From Chitinophaga pinensis (lineage in GTDB: Bacteria; Bacteroidota; Bacteroidia; Flavobacteriales_D; Crocinitomicaceae): DNA of 64,000 bases. Within the stretch, counting starts at the first letter, position 1; every line of letters begins with the position of its first letter. This document shows, one piece after another, positions 26,983-34,191 of the stretch. The notes below the pieces were generated by a model. That model saw only the letters and a list, made by a program, of their open reading frames with translations. It did not search any database and was not told the origin of the DNA. The stretch covers positions 19,677 to 83,676 of the forward strand of contig CAMAZP010000013.1 in assembly GCA_945863605.1 (NCBI GenBank). The letters run 5' to 3'. Position numbers and translations under genes: made by a program.

Positions 26983-27336
26983 TTACTCGTGTTCAATAAT
27001 TAAGGTAGTCGTTAATTCAACTAGATTATTACGTGTTAGCATCTCAACAATTAGTGTCAAGTTTGAGTCAAAAAGTGATATTAAAGCTTTGTTATGAATA
27101 TTTCCAGTTTTAACCAGTAATAGTTTTTTCGGTTGTGCATTAATAAGATAACTCTCTAAGAAATCATTATCTTTTGTTATAACGACTCTATTTTCTTCAA
27201 TTGCAATAGAAGTTATTAATCCATCTGAGGATGCATTTGAATCAGGTAATTCCATTGTGTGAATTGCATCATAACCTCTGTGTTTAAGCAAATAACTTAA
27301 AGCAATTGGTAATTGAGCATCAACAATAAATTTCAC
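26983..27336 (-). CDS. DUF5615 PIN-like toxin
   Basis: 117 residues of the PIN-like DUF5615 family: FIVDAQLPIALSYLLKHRGYDAIHT at the start, then ASSDGLITSIAIEENRVVITKDNDFLE, giving the acidic residues D6, D38 and D56-x-D58 expected of a PIN-type metal nuclease. It is the presumed RNase toxin of a two-gene module. Its start overlaps the DUF433 gene by 4 bases (ATGA), the usual coupled arrangement with antitoxin first. Confidence 0.82.
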   Translation of the reverse strand: MKFIVDAQLPIALSYLLKHRGYDAIHTMELPDSNASSDGLITSIAIEENRVVITKDNDFLESYLINAQPKKLLLVKTGNIHNKALISLFDSNLTLIVEMLTRNNLVELTTTLIIEHE

Positions 27337-27566
27337 GATGCAATTTTATGTATGCTTTTTGAACTAGCTAATTTAGACGCATAACTCAAACACGCTAAAA
27401 AATCTTCCCGTTCTAAATCGGGATAATCTTCCAATAATTCTTCGATAGTCATTCCAGATGCCATAAGTTCTAGCATATTTTCCACAGGATAACGCAAACC
27501 TCTAATGGTTGGTTTACCATGACAAATTGTTGAATCGATTGTAATGCGTTCTAAATTATTGTGCAT
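27333..27566 (-). CDS. DUF433 antitoxin
   Basis: 77 residues of the DUF433 family: RITIDSTICHGKPTIRGLRYPVENMLELMASGMTIEEL-LEDYPDLEREDFLACLSYA, a winged-helix-like fold that pairs with DUF5615 toxins as a VapBC-type system. It probably represses its own promoter (family knowledge). The gene starts 36 bp downstream of the aspS stop, inside the inserted segment. Confidence 0.85.
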   Translation of the reverse strand: MHNNLERITIDSTICHGKPTIRGLRYPVENMLELMASGMTIEELLEDYPDLEREDFLACLSYASKLASSKSIHKIAS

Positions 27567-27602
27567 AAAACTTATTTTAATATCCGAAAATACAATTTAA
27601 TT

Positions 27603-29348
27603 TTATTTTAACCTAATCCCCAATTCTTTCAACTGTTTCTCATCCAAAGGTGATGGTGCGTCAATCATTGTGTCGCGGCCGCTGTTGTTTTTAGGGAAAG
27701 CGATGTAATCACGGATAGATTCTGAACCGCCCATTGTGGCAACCAAACGATCTAAACCGAAAGCCAAACCTCCGTGTGGTGGCGCTCCGTATTCAAAGGC
27801 ATTCATCAAGAATCCAAATTGCGCTTGCGCTTCTTCTTTCTTGAAACCTAAAAGGTCAAACATTTGCGATTGCAACGCTCTGTCGTGAATACGAATTGAA
27901 CCTCCGCCCAATTCTACTCCGTTCATTGCTAAATCGTAAGCATTCGCACGCACTTTTCCAGGTTCTGTGTTTATCAAATGGAAATCTTCTGGTTTCGGAG
28001 AAGTAAATGGATGGTGCATTGCGTGGTAACGTTCATTTTCTTCATCCCATTCTAACAATGGAAAATCCAATACCCACAATGGTTTGAACACGTCTGGATT
28101 TCTCAATCCTAAAGTGGTACCTAAATTCAAACGCAATTCGTTCAATTGCTTGCGTGTTTTTTCTAAATCGCCACACAACAATAAAATTAAATCACCCGGT
28201 TGTGCATTTGCACGTGTAGCCATCTCTTTCAAATCTTCTTCAGAATAGAATTTATCCACCGATGATTTGAACGTTCCGTCTTTATTGTATTTGATGTAAA
28301 CCAATCCTTTTGCACCAATTTGTGGACGTTTTACCCATTCAGTTAATTCATCCAATTGCTTACGTGTGTATTCAGAACAACCCGGCGCACTGATTCCGAT
28401 GACAGCTTCTGCGCTATCAAAAACCACGAAATTTTTACCGTGAGCTAAATCGGTCATGTCCACGAACTCCATTCCAAAACGAATGTCTGGTTTGTCGGAA
28501 CCGTATTTTTCCATTGCTTCAGCGTAGGTCATTCTTGGGAACGCACCTTCAAATTCAACACCACGCACCGTTTTGAATAAGTGCTTAATCAATCCTTCAA
28601 ACATTTCCAAGATGTCGTTTTGCTCCACAAATGCCATTTCACAGTCAATTTGTGTAAACTCAGGTTGTCTATCTGCACGTAAATCTTCGTCGCGGAAACA
28701 TTTCACAATTTGGTAGTAACGGTCGAAACCTGAAACCATCAATAATTGCTTGAACGTTTGTGGCGATTGAGGTAAAGCGTAAAATTGTCCTTCGTTCATG
28801 CGACTTGGTACCACGAAATCACGCGCTCCTTCTGGTGTAGATTTAATTAAAACAGGTGTTTCAACATCTAAAAATTCTTTTGAATCCAAATATTTTCTTG
28901 TTTCCAAAGCCACTTGATTACGCAAGCGCAATTTTTGCAACACAGGATTTCTTCTTAAATCTAAATAACGGTATTGCATTCTGATTTCGTCGCCACCGTC
29001 AGTTTCGTCTTCAATTGTGAATGGAGGCAATTTCGCAGCGTTTAGGATTTTCAATTCCGTCACGTTGATTTCGATTTCACCTGTTGGCATATTTTTATTC
29101 TTGCTACTGCGCTCGATAACGATTCCAGTTGCTTGAATCACAAATTCACGTCCTAATTTTCTTGCTTGTTCGCACAAATCGGCATTCACTTCCATATTGA
29201 AAGCTAACTGTGTAAGACCGTAACGATCGCGTAAATCGGTAAACGTCATTCCACCTAAATCTCTTGAACGCTGTACCCAACCTGCTAAAGTTACAGTTGT
29301 ACCAACGTGTTCCATTCTTAATTCTCCACAAGTGTGCGAGCGATACAT
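27603..29348 (-). CDS. aspS: Aspartyl-tRNA synthetase
   Basis: 581 residues, full length for bacterial AspRS. Anticodon-binding OB fold at about 1-110 ([33 protein letters not shown]), class II catalytic core with motif 2 ([20 protein letters not shown]) and motif 3 ([15 protein letters not shown]), plus the bacterial GAD insertion. It charges tRNA-Asp; discriminating versus non-discriminating cannot be told here. The ATG at 29348 is used because MYRSHT is the usual start; an upstream in-frame extension to 29414 runs through the promoter. Its last 60 or so bases recur at 25468-25527. Confidence 0.97.
   Translation of the reverse strand: MYRSHTCGELRMEHVGTTVTLAGWVQRSRDLGGMTFTDLRDRYGLTQLAFNMEVNADLCEQARKLGREFVIQATGIVIERSSKNKNMPTGEIEINVTELKILNAAKLPPFTIEDETDGGDEIRMQYRYLDLRRNPVLQKLRLRNQVALETRKYLDSKEFLDVETPVLIKSTPEGARDFVVPSRMNEGQFYALPQSPQTFKQLLMVSGFDRYYQIVKCFRDEDLRADRQPEFTQIDCEMAFVEQNDILEMFEGLIKHLFKTVRGVEFEGAFPRMTYAEAMEKYGSDKPDIRFGMEFVDMTDLAHGKNFVVFDSAEAVIGISAPGCSEYTRKQLDELTEWVKRPQIGAKGLVYIKYNKDGTFKSSVDKFYSEEDLKEMATRANAQPGDLILLLCGDLEKTRKQLNELRLNLGTTLGLRNPDVFKPLWVLDFPLLEWDEENERYHAMHHPFTSPKPEDFHLINTEPGKVRANAYDLAMNGVELGGGSIRIHDRALQSQMFDLLGFKKEEAQAQFGFLMNAFEYGAPPHGGLAFGLDRLVATMGGSESIRDYIAFPKNNSGRDTMIDAPSPLDEKQLKELGIRLK
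27612..27671 (-). repeat. Direct repeat: aspS 3' end, functional copy
   Basis: Sixty bases at the end of aspS are repeated in the same orientation at 25468-25527, with five mismatches and a 24-base identical run next to the upstream edge. Together they bracket the hydrolase and DUF433/DUF5615 genes. The silent nature of most changes suggests that one copy came from a homologous gene of a relative. Confidence 0.85.
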
Positions 29349-29367
29349 AAGCTTAAATTTTAGGTTG

Positions 29368-29398
29368 CAAAAGTAAGAAACAAAGAGCGCTTTAACAA
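29368..29398 (-). promoter_or_regulatory. Bacteroidetes-type promoter for aspS
   Basis: On the minus strand TTG (29398-29396) is followed after 20 bases by TACTTTTG (29375-29368), a full match to the TAnnTTTG -7 consensus. Initiation would fall about 15 bp before the aspS ATG. The -33 element overlaps the coaE stop codon. Confidence 0.6.
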
Positions 29399-29988
29399 TG
29401 CAATTTTCTTTCAATTTTTATTTGTTCAAGCAAGCATTCAATTTGTATTAAAAGTGGACTTTCACCATCATTTAAAATTTGTAAAGACGTCATTTTGCGT
29501 TTTTCATCATCTTTTAATTGATTATTCATTCGCGCTAAAACTTCTTCCTTGTTGATAATATCTCTATTTAAAACACGTTTCAAACGTAATTCTTCAGGTG
29601 CATAAACTAAAATTGTAGCATCGAAATTGCGATAAGCACCCGTTTCAAAAAGAATGGCGGCCTCATTAAAAATTAAATCACTTGTTTGCGCTTTTGTCCA
29701 ATCTTCAAAATCTTGTCGCACAATTGGATGAATTAACTGATTGACTTTCAATCGGAGATCGTCGTTTGAGAAAATGGTTGATGCGAGCACTTTTTTATCT
29801 AACTCGCCACCGAAGTAAACATTTTCACCTACGAGGTCAATCAATCCTTGTCGAATTATAGGATGAGTATTTGTCAATTCTTTAGAGCGAACATCTGAAT
29901 AGTAAACAGGATAACCCATTCGCTCGATGATGGTCGCAATAAATGATTTTCCTGAGCCAATACCACCAGTGATTCCAATTCTCTTCAT
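29392..29988 (-). CDS. coaE: Dephospho-CoA kinase
   Basis: 198 residues, normal length. The P-loop [11 protein letters not shown] (5-15) opens the protein, followed by the CoaE-typical [24 protein letters not shown] and the [15 protein letters not shown] lid segment. It phosphorylates dephospho-CoA in the last step of CoA synthesis. It ends 43 bp before aspS, which has its own promoter. Confidence 0.95.
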   Translation of the reverse strand: MKRIGITGGIGSGKSFIATIIERMGYPVYYSDVRSKELTNTHPIIRQGLIDLVGENVYFGGELDKKVLASTIFSNDDLRLKVNQLIHPIVRQDFEDWTKAQTSDLIFNEAAILFETGAYRNFDATILVYAPEELRLKRVLNRDIINKEEVLARMNNQLKDDEKRKMTSLQILNDGESPLLIQIECLLEQIKIERKLHC

Positions 29989-30104
29989 TGAAGCGAAGAT
30001 AATTTAAATTAGAAATACGTAGTTAGAATTTCTTCAATATTTGTATTACAGTTACGAACCTCAAAAAATCATTTAATCCATTGAAATGGATAATTCATGC
30101 GCAC

Positions 30105-30143
30105 AAAAACCCATAGGCGCGTGATTAATCACGCACCTATGGG
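30105..30143 (-). terminator. Strong hairpin terminator of the LamG gene
   Basis: Arms CCCATAGG and CCTATGGG, one C/A mismatch, then GCGTGATT paired with AATCACGC, making an almost unbroken 34-bp palindrome (30110-30143). On the minus strand it is followed by TTTTT, so it terminates the LamG/T9SS transcript about 40 bp after its stop. Confidence 0.75.
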
Positions 30144-30181
30144 TAAAATAATCATACATCAAAAATGGTTTCAACCATTTA

Positions 30182-31501
30182 TCATTGCAACACAATCTTT
30201 CTCACCGTCACCGTATTATTTTGCGGATCGATGAGGTGAACAAAATACAATCCGTTACCCGACCAAGTACTCAAATCCACATAGAATTGCGCTTGATTGA
30301 TTAAGCTTTGAAATACCTGCTGACCTGCGTTGTTTTCAATTTTTATCGTATAACCAGCCATTGCTGCAAAGTTTCCATTATCAATGGTGATATGATCACT
30401 TGCTGGGTTGGGATAAATTAAAATAGTATTCTCGTTGTTTGGTGCTGGTAAGCTCAAGGTCGTGTTAATAATTAGTGTATCTGTAACTGTTGTTAAACAA
30501 GTATCTCCAATAATTATTTGTGCCACATCTGATGTATCAATACAACCACCCGCGTTTACAATGGCTCTAAAAGGTTGATTGTAGTTGGATAATTGTACGT
30601 TTGAAACAGTTAATGTATTGGTTGCACCACCTAAATAGTTAGCATTTGAAGGAACATTTTGCCAACCAAAATTAGATGGATTGCTTTGCCATTGATACGT
30701 GCTCCCAGCTATTGCATTTACAGAAAACTGTGCGTTTGAACCAACAGGATTAACTGAATTGGTTGGTTGAGATGTGATTTCATTACCACAACTATTATAC
30801 AAAGCAGAAATTTCTTGCGGAGTTAAAGCACGGTTCCAAAAACCAATATCGTCAAGTTTACCAAATAAATCTTGACCTGCTATTGAGCCAAACCAAACCA
30901 AGTCTCCCAATTGTGTGTTAAAATTCTGGTTTCCATTATAATTGAAAAATTGGCTTGTTGTTATGTCTCCATTGATATAAAATTTAAATGAATTTGTTGT
31001 AGTTCCAAATGATGGTTGGTACGTAATAACTAAGTGATTCCACGTTCCAATAGGAGTAATAGGATTGTGTGCAACTTGGCTATTTGAATTATCAATAGTC
31101 GGAGAATGACCACCTTGCTGAGTTGGAAATAAATAAATATTCATTCTCGAACCTATTGATGTTAGACCATAATACATTAACCCTCCTTCACTTGTATTGG
31201 ATAGATACCATAATGAAATCGACCTTGCATTTTGACCAAGTATTCCAGAATAGTTGGTTTGTATTTTTTGATTTCCTCCATTAAAACTATATGCCTTATT
31301 CGCTAATCCAAATCGATCCGTTGTCAACGTCGCTCCATTCACCGTCCCATTATTCCCATTCCCGCTCTCATCATTGGCATTTCCGTTAAACGGCCACCAA
31401 CCCACTAAACCGTTTGAAGGAACATAACTTGGTACTTGCGCCCAAAAATTTGCAGTTAAACTAAGCCCAACTGCAAAGGCTGTAAACATAACTTTTTTCA
31501 T
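30182..31501 (-). CDS. LamG-domain surface protein with T9SS sorting domain
   Basis: 439 residues: signal peptide (1-22, ending NFWAQ), LamG-like concanavalin fold (about 45-235), an Ig-like stretch (about 240-335) and a T9SS type A sorting domain (about 355-439, IYPNPASDHI). The LamG part has VGWWPFNGNANDESGNGNNG, ARSISLWY, NHLVITY and DDIGFWNRALTPQEISALYN. It is probably a secreted adhesin or glycan binder; no enzyme motif is present. The ATG at 31501 starts the signal peptide; further in-frame codons upstream run into the leader. The leader (31502-31748) holds a complex RNA fold, and a strong terminator follows the gene. Confidence 0.82.
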   Translation of the reverse strand: MKKVMFTAFAVGLSLTANFWAQVPSYVPSNGLVGWWPFNGNANDESGNGNNGTVNGATLTTDRFGLANKAYSFNGGNQKIQTNYSGILGQNARSISLWYLSNTSEGGLMYYGLTSIGSRMNIYLFPTQQGGHSPTIDNSNSQVAHNPITPIGTWNHLVITYQPSFGTTTNSFKFYINGDITTSQFFNYNGNQNFNTQLGDLVWFGSIAGQDLFGKLDDIGFWNRALTPQEISALYNSCGNEITSQPTNSVNPVGSNAQFSVNAIAGSTYQWQSNPSNFGWQNVPSNANYLGGATNTLTVSNVQLSNYNQPFRAIVNAGGCIDTSDVAQIIIGDTCLTTVTDTLIINTTLSLPAPNNENTILIYPNPASDHITIDNGNFAAMAGYTIKIENNAGQQVFQSLINQAQFYVDLSTWSGNGLYFVHLIDPQNNTVTVRKIVLQ

Positions 31502-31544
31502 TTTTAAAAGTTTTAGTTTCACCCGCCCCAAAGTGAGTTTATAC

Positions 31545-31687
31545 AAAAAAAGAAGCGTGGGACAGTTGCCTTACTCGTAACTGAGGGAGACGAAGCCCTA
31601 TCCACAAAGTAAAGTAACGCCCACGCCGTAGCATGAGCGTTTCACTTTAACTTCCCTGTGGATTTGAAATTTCGTCTTTTCAGTTAC
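31545..31687 (-). ncRNA. Pseudoknotted leader RNA with adjoining T-run (riboswitch or sRNA candidate)
   Basis: Nested helices, in + coordinates: GTAACTG 31577-31583 with CAGTTAC 31681-31687; GACGAA 31589-31594 with TTCGTC 31671-31676; ATCCACA 31600-31606 with TGTGGAT 31657-31663; and a 14-bp helix of 31607-31620 with 31637-31653 having only two small bulges. The apical loop CCCACGC (31620-31626) can pair with the flanking GCGTGGG (31555-31561), making a pseudoknot. On the minus strand the last arm is followed at once by a seven-T run (31551-31545). CAGTT 31563-31567 also competes for AACTG 31579-31583, so two exclusive folds exist. It does not match a riboswitch class known to me. Confidence 0.6.
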
Positions 31688-31754
31688 AGGTTGTTTAGCA
31701 AACGCTAATTTTTAATTCCAATAAAATCCGATATGCCGTTGCAAAAGGATGGTA

Positions 31755-31786
31755 CAAAGTTAAGCGTCAAATTTTTAATACAAAAA
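31755..31786 (-). promoter_or_regulatory. Promoter of the LamG leader transcript
   Basis: On the minus strand TTTTTG (31786-31781), an 18-base spacer and TAACTTTG (31762-31755) match the Bacteroidetes -33/-7 consensus. Initiation near 31748 gives a leader of about 250 nt that includes the folded RNA at 31687-31545. Confidence 0.55.
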
Positions 31787-31902
31787 CTTACAACTAAAAT
31801 AAAAGAAAATTAGACCTAAAAAGCGCTGAATTCGATTGCAAAATTGAAAATAGTAGATTGAGTAACTAACCTTTTAAGAATTTAAAATGCTAATTTCGCA
31901 CA

Positions 31903-32637
31903 ATGAATCAAAAAGAGTGGTTTGCGGAATGGTTTGACACGAGTTATTATCACCAGTTGTATCAAAACCGCAATGAAGAAGAAGCTGCTTTGTTCATTTC
32001 GAACTTATTGCAATTTCTGAATTTACCAAAATCTTCCAAATTATTGGATTTAGCTTGCGGAAAAGGTCGTCATTCAGTTACCTTAAATTCCTTTGGTTAC
32101 GAAGTTTTAGGTGTTGACTTGGCGGCGAATAGCATTCAAGAAGCTTCCAAATTTCAAAATGAATCGCTATCATTTGCAACTCACGATATGCGCGAAGTGA
32201 TTGAAAACAAAACGTTTGATGCGATTTTTAATCTTTTTACAAGTTTTGGATATTTCGACCACGAAAGTGAAAATGAAAAAGTGTGTGCCTCAATCGCAAA
32301 AATGCTCGCTCCAAAAGGAAAATTAATCATTGATTTTATGAATGCGGAGAAAGTGATTCAACAATTAGTGGCGGAAGAAGTGAAACAAGTTGGAGACTTG
32401 GCATTTAATCTAGAGCGACGTTACGACGGAAAACACATCTACAAAGACATTCGTTTTCAAGATAATGGACAAGATTTTCATTTCACTGAACGTGTTCAAG
32501 CTTTGAAACTTGCCGATTTTACACGTTTATTGCAAACTGATTTTAACATACTAGCAACTTTCGGAACATTTGATTTGCAAGCTTACTCACCAACAACCTC
32601 CGATCGATTAATCATTATAGCAGAGCGAAAAATATGA
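31903..32637 (+). CDS. Class I SAM-dependent methyltransferase
   Basis: 244 residues. Motif I is SKLLDLACGKGRHSVTLNSFGYEVLGVDLA (about 45-74), with the acidic end of strand two in VDLA and post-motif DAIFNLFTSFGYF; this is the Methyltransf_25 type. Residues 10-20 (EWFDTSYYHQLY) are typical of a subgroup common in Bacteroidetes. The substrate is unknown. The next gene, a ZIP transporter, overlaps its stop by 4 bases. A near-consensus -7 (TAATTTCG at 31891) lies only 5 bp before the ATG, suggesting an almost leaderless message. Confidence 0.84.
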   Translation: MNQKEWFAEWFDTSYYHQLYQNRNEEEAALFISNLLQFLNLPKSSKLLDLACGKGRHSVTLNSFGYEVLGVDLAANSIQEASKFQNESLSFATHDMREVIENKTFDAIFNLFTSFGYFDHESENEKVCASIAKMLAPKGKLIIDFMNAEKVIQQLVAEEVKQVGDLAFNLERRYDGKHIYKDIRFQDNGQDFHFTERVQALKLADFTRLLQTDFNILATFGTFDLQAYSPTTSDRLIIIAERKI

Positions 32638-33359
32638 ATTTAAGTACCGTATTTATTGGATTATTCGTTTCTGTTATCATTGGTGGAGTGGTGGTTAATT
32701 ACCTTCACGCTACGAATAAAAATCAGTTCATTAAACTTGCATTGGCGTTTAGTGGTGGTTTTTTGTTGGCGATTATTTTTCAGCATCTACTTCCTGATTT
32801 ATACCACGAGGGCGCTGGAGAAATTGGGATTTATATTTTAATTGGTTTTCTCGTTCAGTTGATTTTAGAATATTTTTCTGGCGGAATTGAACACGGTCAC
32901 GTTCATGTGCATCAAGGTCAGCCTTTGCCTTGGGCCTTGTTTATTTCACTTTCTGTTCACTCTGTCATCGAAGGAATTCCGTTGGGAAATCAATATATGG
33001 GCATTGTTTCCGACCACGGTCACGCACACGGTTCACTTTTCTGGGGAATTATTTTCCATCAAATTCCAGTTTCAATTGCACTTATGACTTTGTTAATGAG
33101 CACAAAACTTTCAACATTTCAATCGTGGTTAGTTTTAATCGCCTTTGGAATTATGACGCCACTTGGAGTACTGTTAGGATTTGCCGTTTCCCCTGAACAA
33201 TTAGGAATTGATGTTCACGTAATTTTAGCTATTGTCGTTGGGATGTTTTTGCATATTTCAACCACCATTATTTTTGAAACCACTGAAAACCATAAGTTTA
33301 ACTTACTAAAATTGGTAAGCATCGTTTTTGGTTGTGGCTTGGCGATGGTGATGTATTAA
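32634..33359 (+). CDS. ZIP family metal transporter
   Basis: 241 residues, about seven or eight transmembrane helices. The ZIP metal-site helices are clear: HSVIEGIPLG in TM4 and HQIPVSIAL in TM5, with a His-rich loop GHVHVHQGQ before TM4 and DHGHAHG between. It imports zinc, iron or manganese across the inner membrane. Its start overlaps the methyltransferase stop (ATGA). Its last residues, FGCGLAMVMY, are encoded a second time at 34152-34182 beyond the HepT/MntA module. Confidence 0.92.
   Translation: MNLSTVFIGLFVSVIIGGVVVNYLHATNKNQFIKLALAFSGGFLLAIIFQHLLPDLYHEGAGEIGIYILIGFLVQLILEYFSGGIEHGHVHVHQGQPLPWALFISLSVHSVIEGIPLGNQYMGIVSDHGHAHGSLFWGIIFHQIPVSIALMTLLMSTKLSTFQSWLVLIAFGIMTPLGVLLGFAVSPEQLGIDVHVILAIVVGMFLHISTTIIFETTENHKFNLLKLVSIVFGCGLAMVMY
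33330..33357 (+). repeat. Direct repeat: ZIP gene 3' end, functional copy
   Basis: The 28 bases encoding the end of FGCGLAMVMY are repeated at 34155-34182 with one silent change (TTG to TTA). Copy one ends with TAA, copy two with TGA. The repeats bracket the HepT/MntA module. Confidence 0.85.
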
Positions 33360-33436
33360 ATATCAAATAATTATCTTTTAACTTTATAATTTTATACCCA
33401 CAAATTTATTTTTGAAATAGAATTTTCTACTTTATT

Positions 33437-33775
33437 TCAAATTTGAGCTAAATAATTGTCTATATCCATTTTTAATTGGGGTAAATGAATCGATATAATT
33501 CCCCAAATAATCACATCATCCACTTTATCATAATTATGAATTACCCAATTTCTTGTGTCAACAATTTGTCTTGCGTTTGTTAAATTAAACTCTGGATCAA
33601 TTTTTAGAATTCTATTCGTGGCTTCACCAATTATTTCTATCTCTCGCTCAACGGCTCTGCGAACTAACTTATTTTTCTGGTAATCATAGAAATTTCTTTC
33701 TTTTCCTACAAATTCAAAAATAGAATCTATTGATGTTTTAATATCATATAAATGCATTTTGATTTCATGCTTCAT
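33437..33775 (-). CDS. hepT: HepT-like toxin (DUF86)
   Basis: 112 residues of the HepT (DUF86) family, all-helical, with the signature R-x4-H-x-Y (RNWVIHNY, about 85-92) and the preceding NARQIVDTR. It acts as the toxin, an RNase in characterised members, of a HepT/MntA pair. The partner neutralises it by AMPylating the signature Tyr (family knowledge). It overlaps the mntA gene by 11 bases. It is convergent with the ZIP gene. Confidence 0.88.
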   Translation of the reverse strand: MKHEIKMHLYDIKTSIDSIFEFVGKERNFYDYQKNKLVRRAVEREIEIIGEATNRILKIDPEFNLTNARQIVDTRNWVIHNYDKVDDVIIWGIISIHLPQLKMDIDNYLAQI

Positions 33776-34085
33776 AGATCAATTTTTTGGATTCATTTAT
33801 ACTTTGAATAAAGTAAGGATTTGAAAGTGAATTTTCTGTTACAATATCAATTTCACGATGAAAAAGTTCTCTTAATTTATAATGTAGTGAAAAATAATTA
33901 GCAGTATATTCTTCAATTGAAACATTGTCAGCAAACGAAATGAGAAAATCAATATCGCTTTGATCGTTAAACCGTTCAGAAACAACTGAACCAAATGCAT
34001 AGAGCCTTTTTATTTTAAAGGTTATGCATAATAGTTTTACCTCTTCGATATGTTGTTCTATAATCGCTTGCATTTTTTTATTCAA
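33765..34085 (-). CDS. mntA: MntA-like nucleotidyltransferase antitoxin
   Basis: 106 residues of the minimal nucleotidyltransferase fold. The catalytic pattern G-S-x10-D-x-D is complete: AFGSVVSERFNDQSDIDFLI (about 30-49). A third acidic residue lies in REIDIVTE. It is the antitoxin that adenylylates HepT. The ATG at 34085 is used; M5 is possible. The module lies between two copies of the ZIP gene 3' end. Confidence 0.88.
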   Translation of the reverse strand: MNKKMQAIIEQHIEEVKLLCITFKIKRLYAFGSVVSERFNDQSDIDFLISFADNVSIEEYTANYFSLHYKLRELFHREIDIVTENSLSNPYFIQSINESKKLIYEA

Positions 34086-34154
34086 AATTAGCTTTTCTAA
34101 AGTTAAGAAAATTTTATTTTAGAAAATCTATTTTGTAGTCTGATTTTCTTTTTC

Positions 34155-34182
34155 GGTTGTGGCTTAGCGATGGTGATGTATT
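34155..34182 (+). pseudogene. Displaced copy of the ZIP gene 3' end
   Basis: In frame this reads F-F-G-C-G-L-A-M-V-M-Y then TGA, matching the ZIP C-terminus at 27 of 28 bases; weaker similarity extends about 10 bases upstream (ATT TTC TTT TTC against the genuine ATC GTT TTT). It is followed directly by the 3' end of the DUF4143 ATPase gene. The rest of 34086-34191 shows nothing else. Confidence 0.85.
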
Positions 34183-34191
34183 GATTGTAAT

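Noticed and set aside
25510..34177. Shared insertion motif GATGGTG in the aspS and ZIP repeats
   Set aside because: A 7-base match in two windows of this size can easily arise by chance, so it is not offered as a target site.
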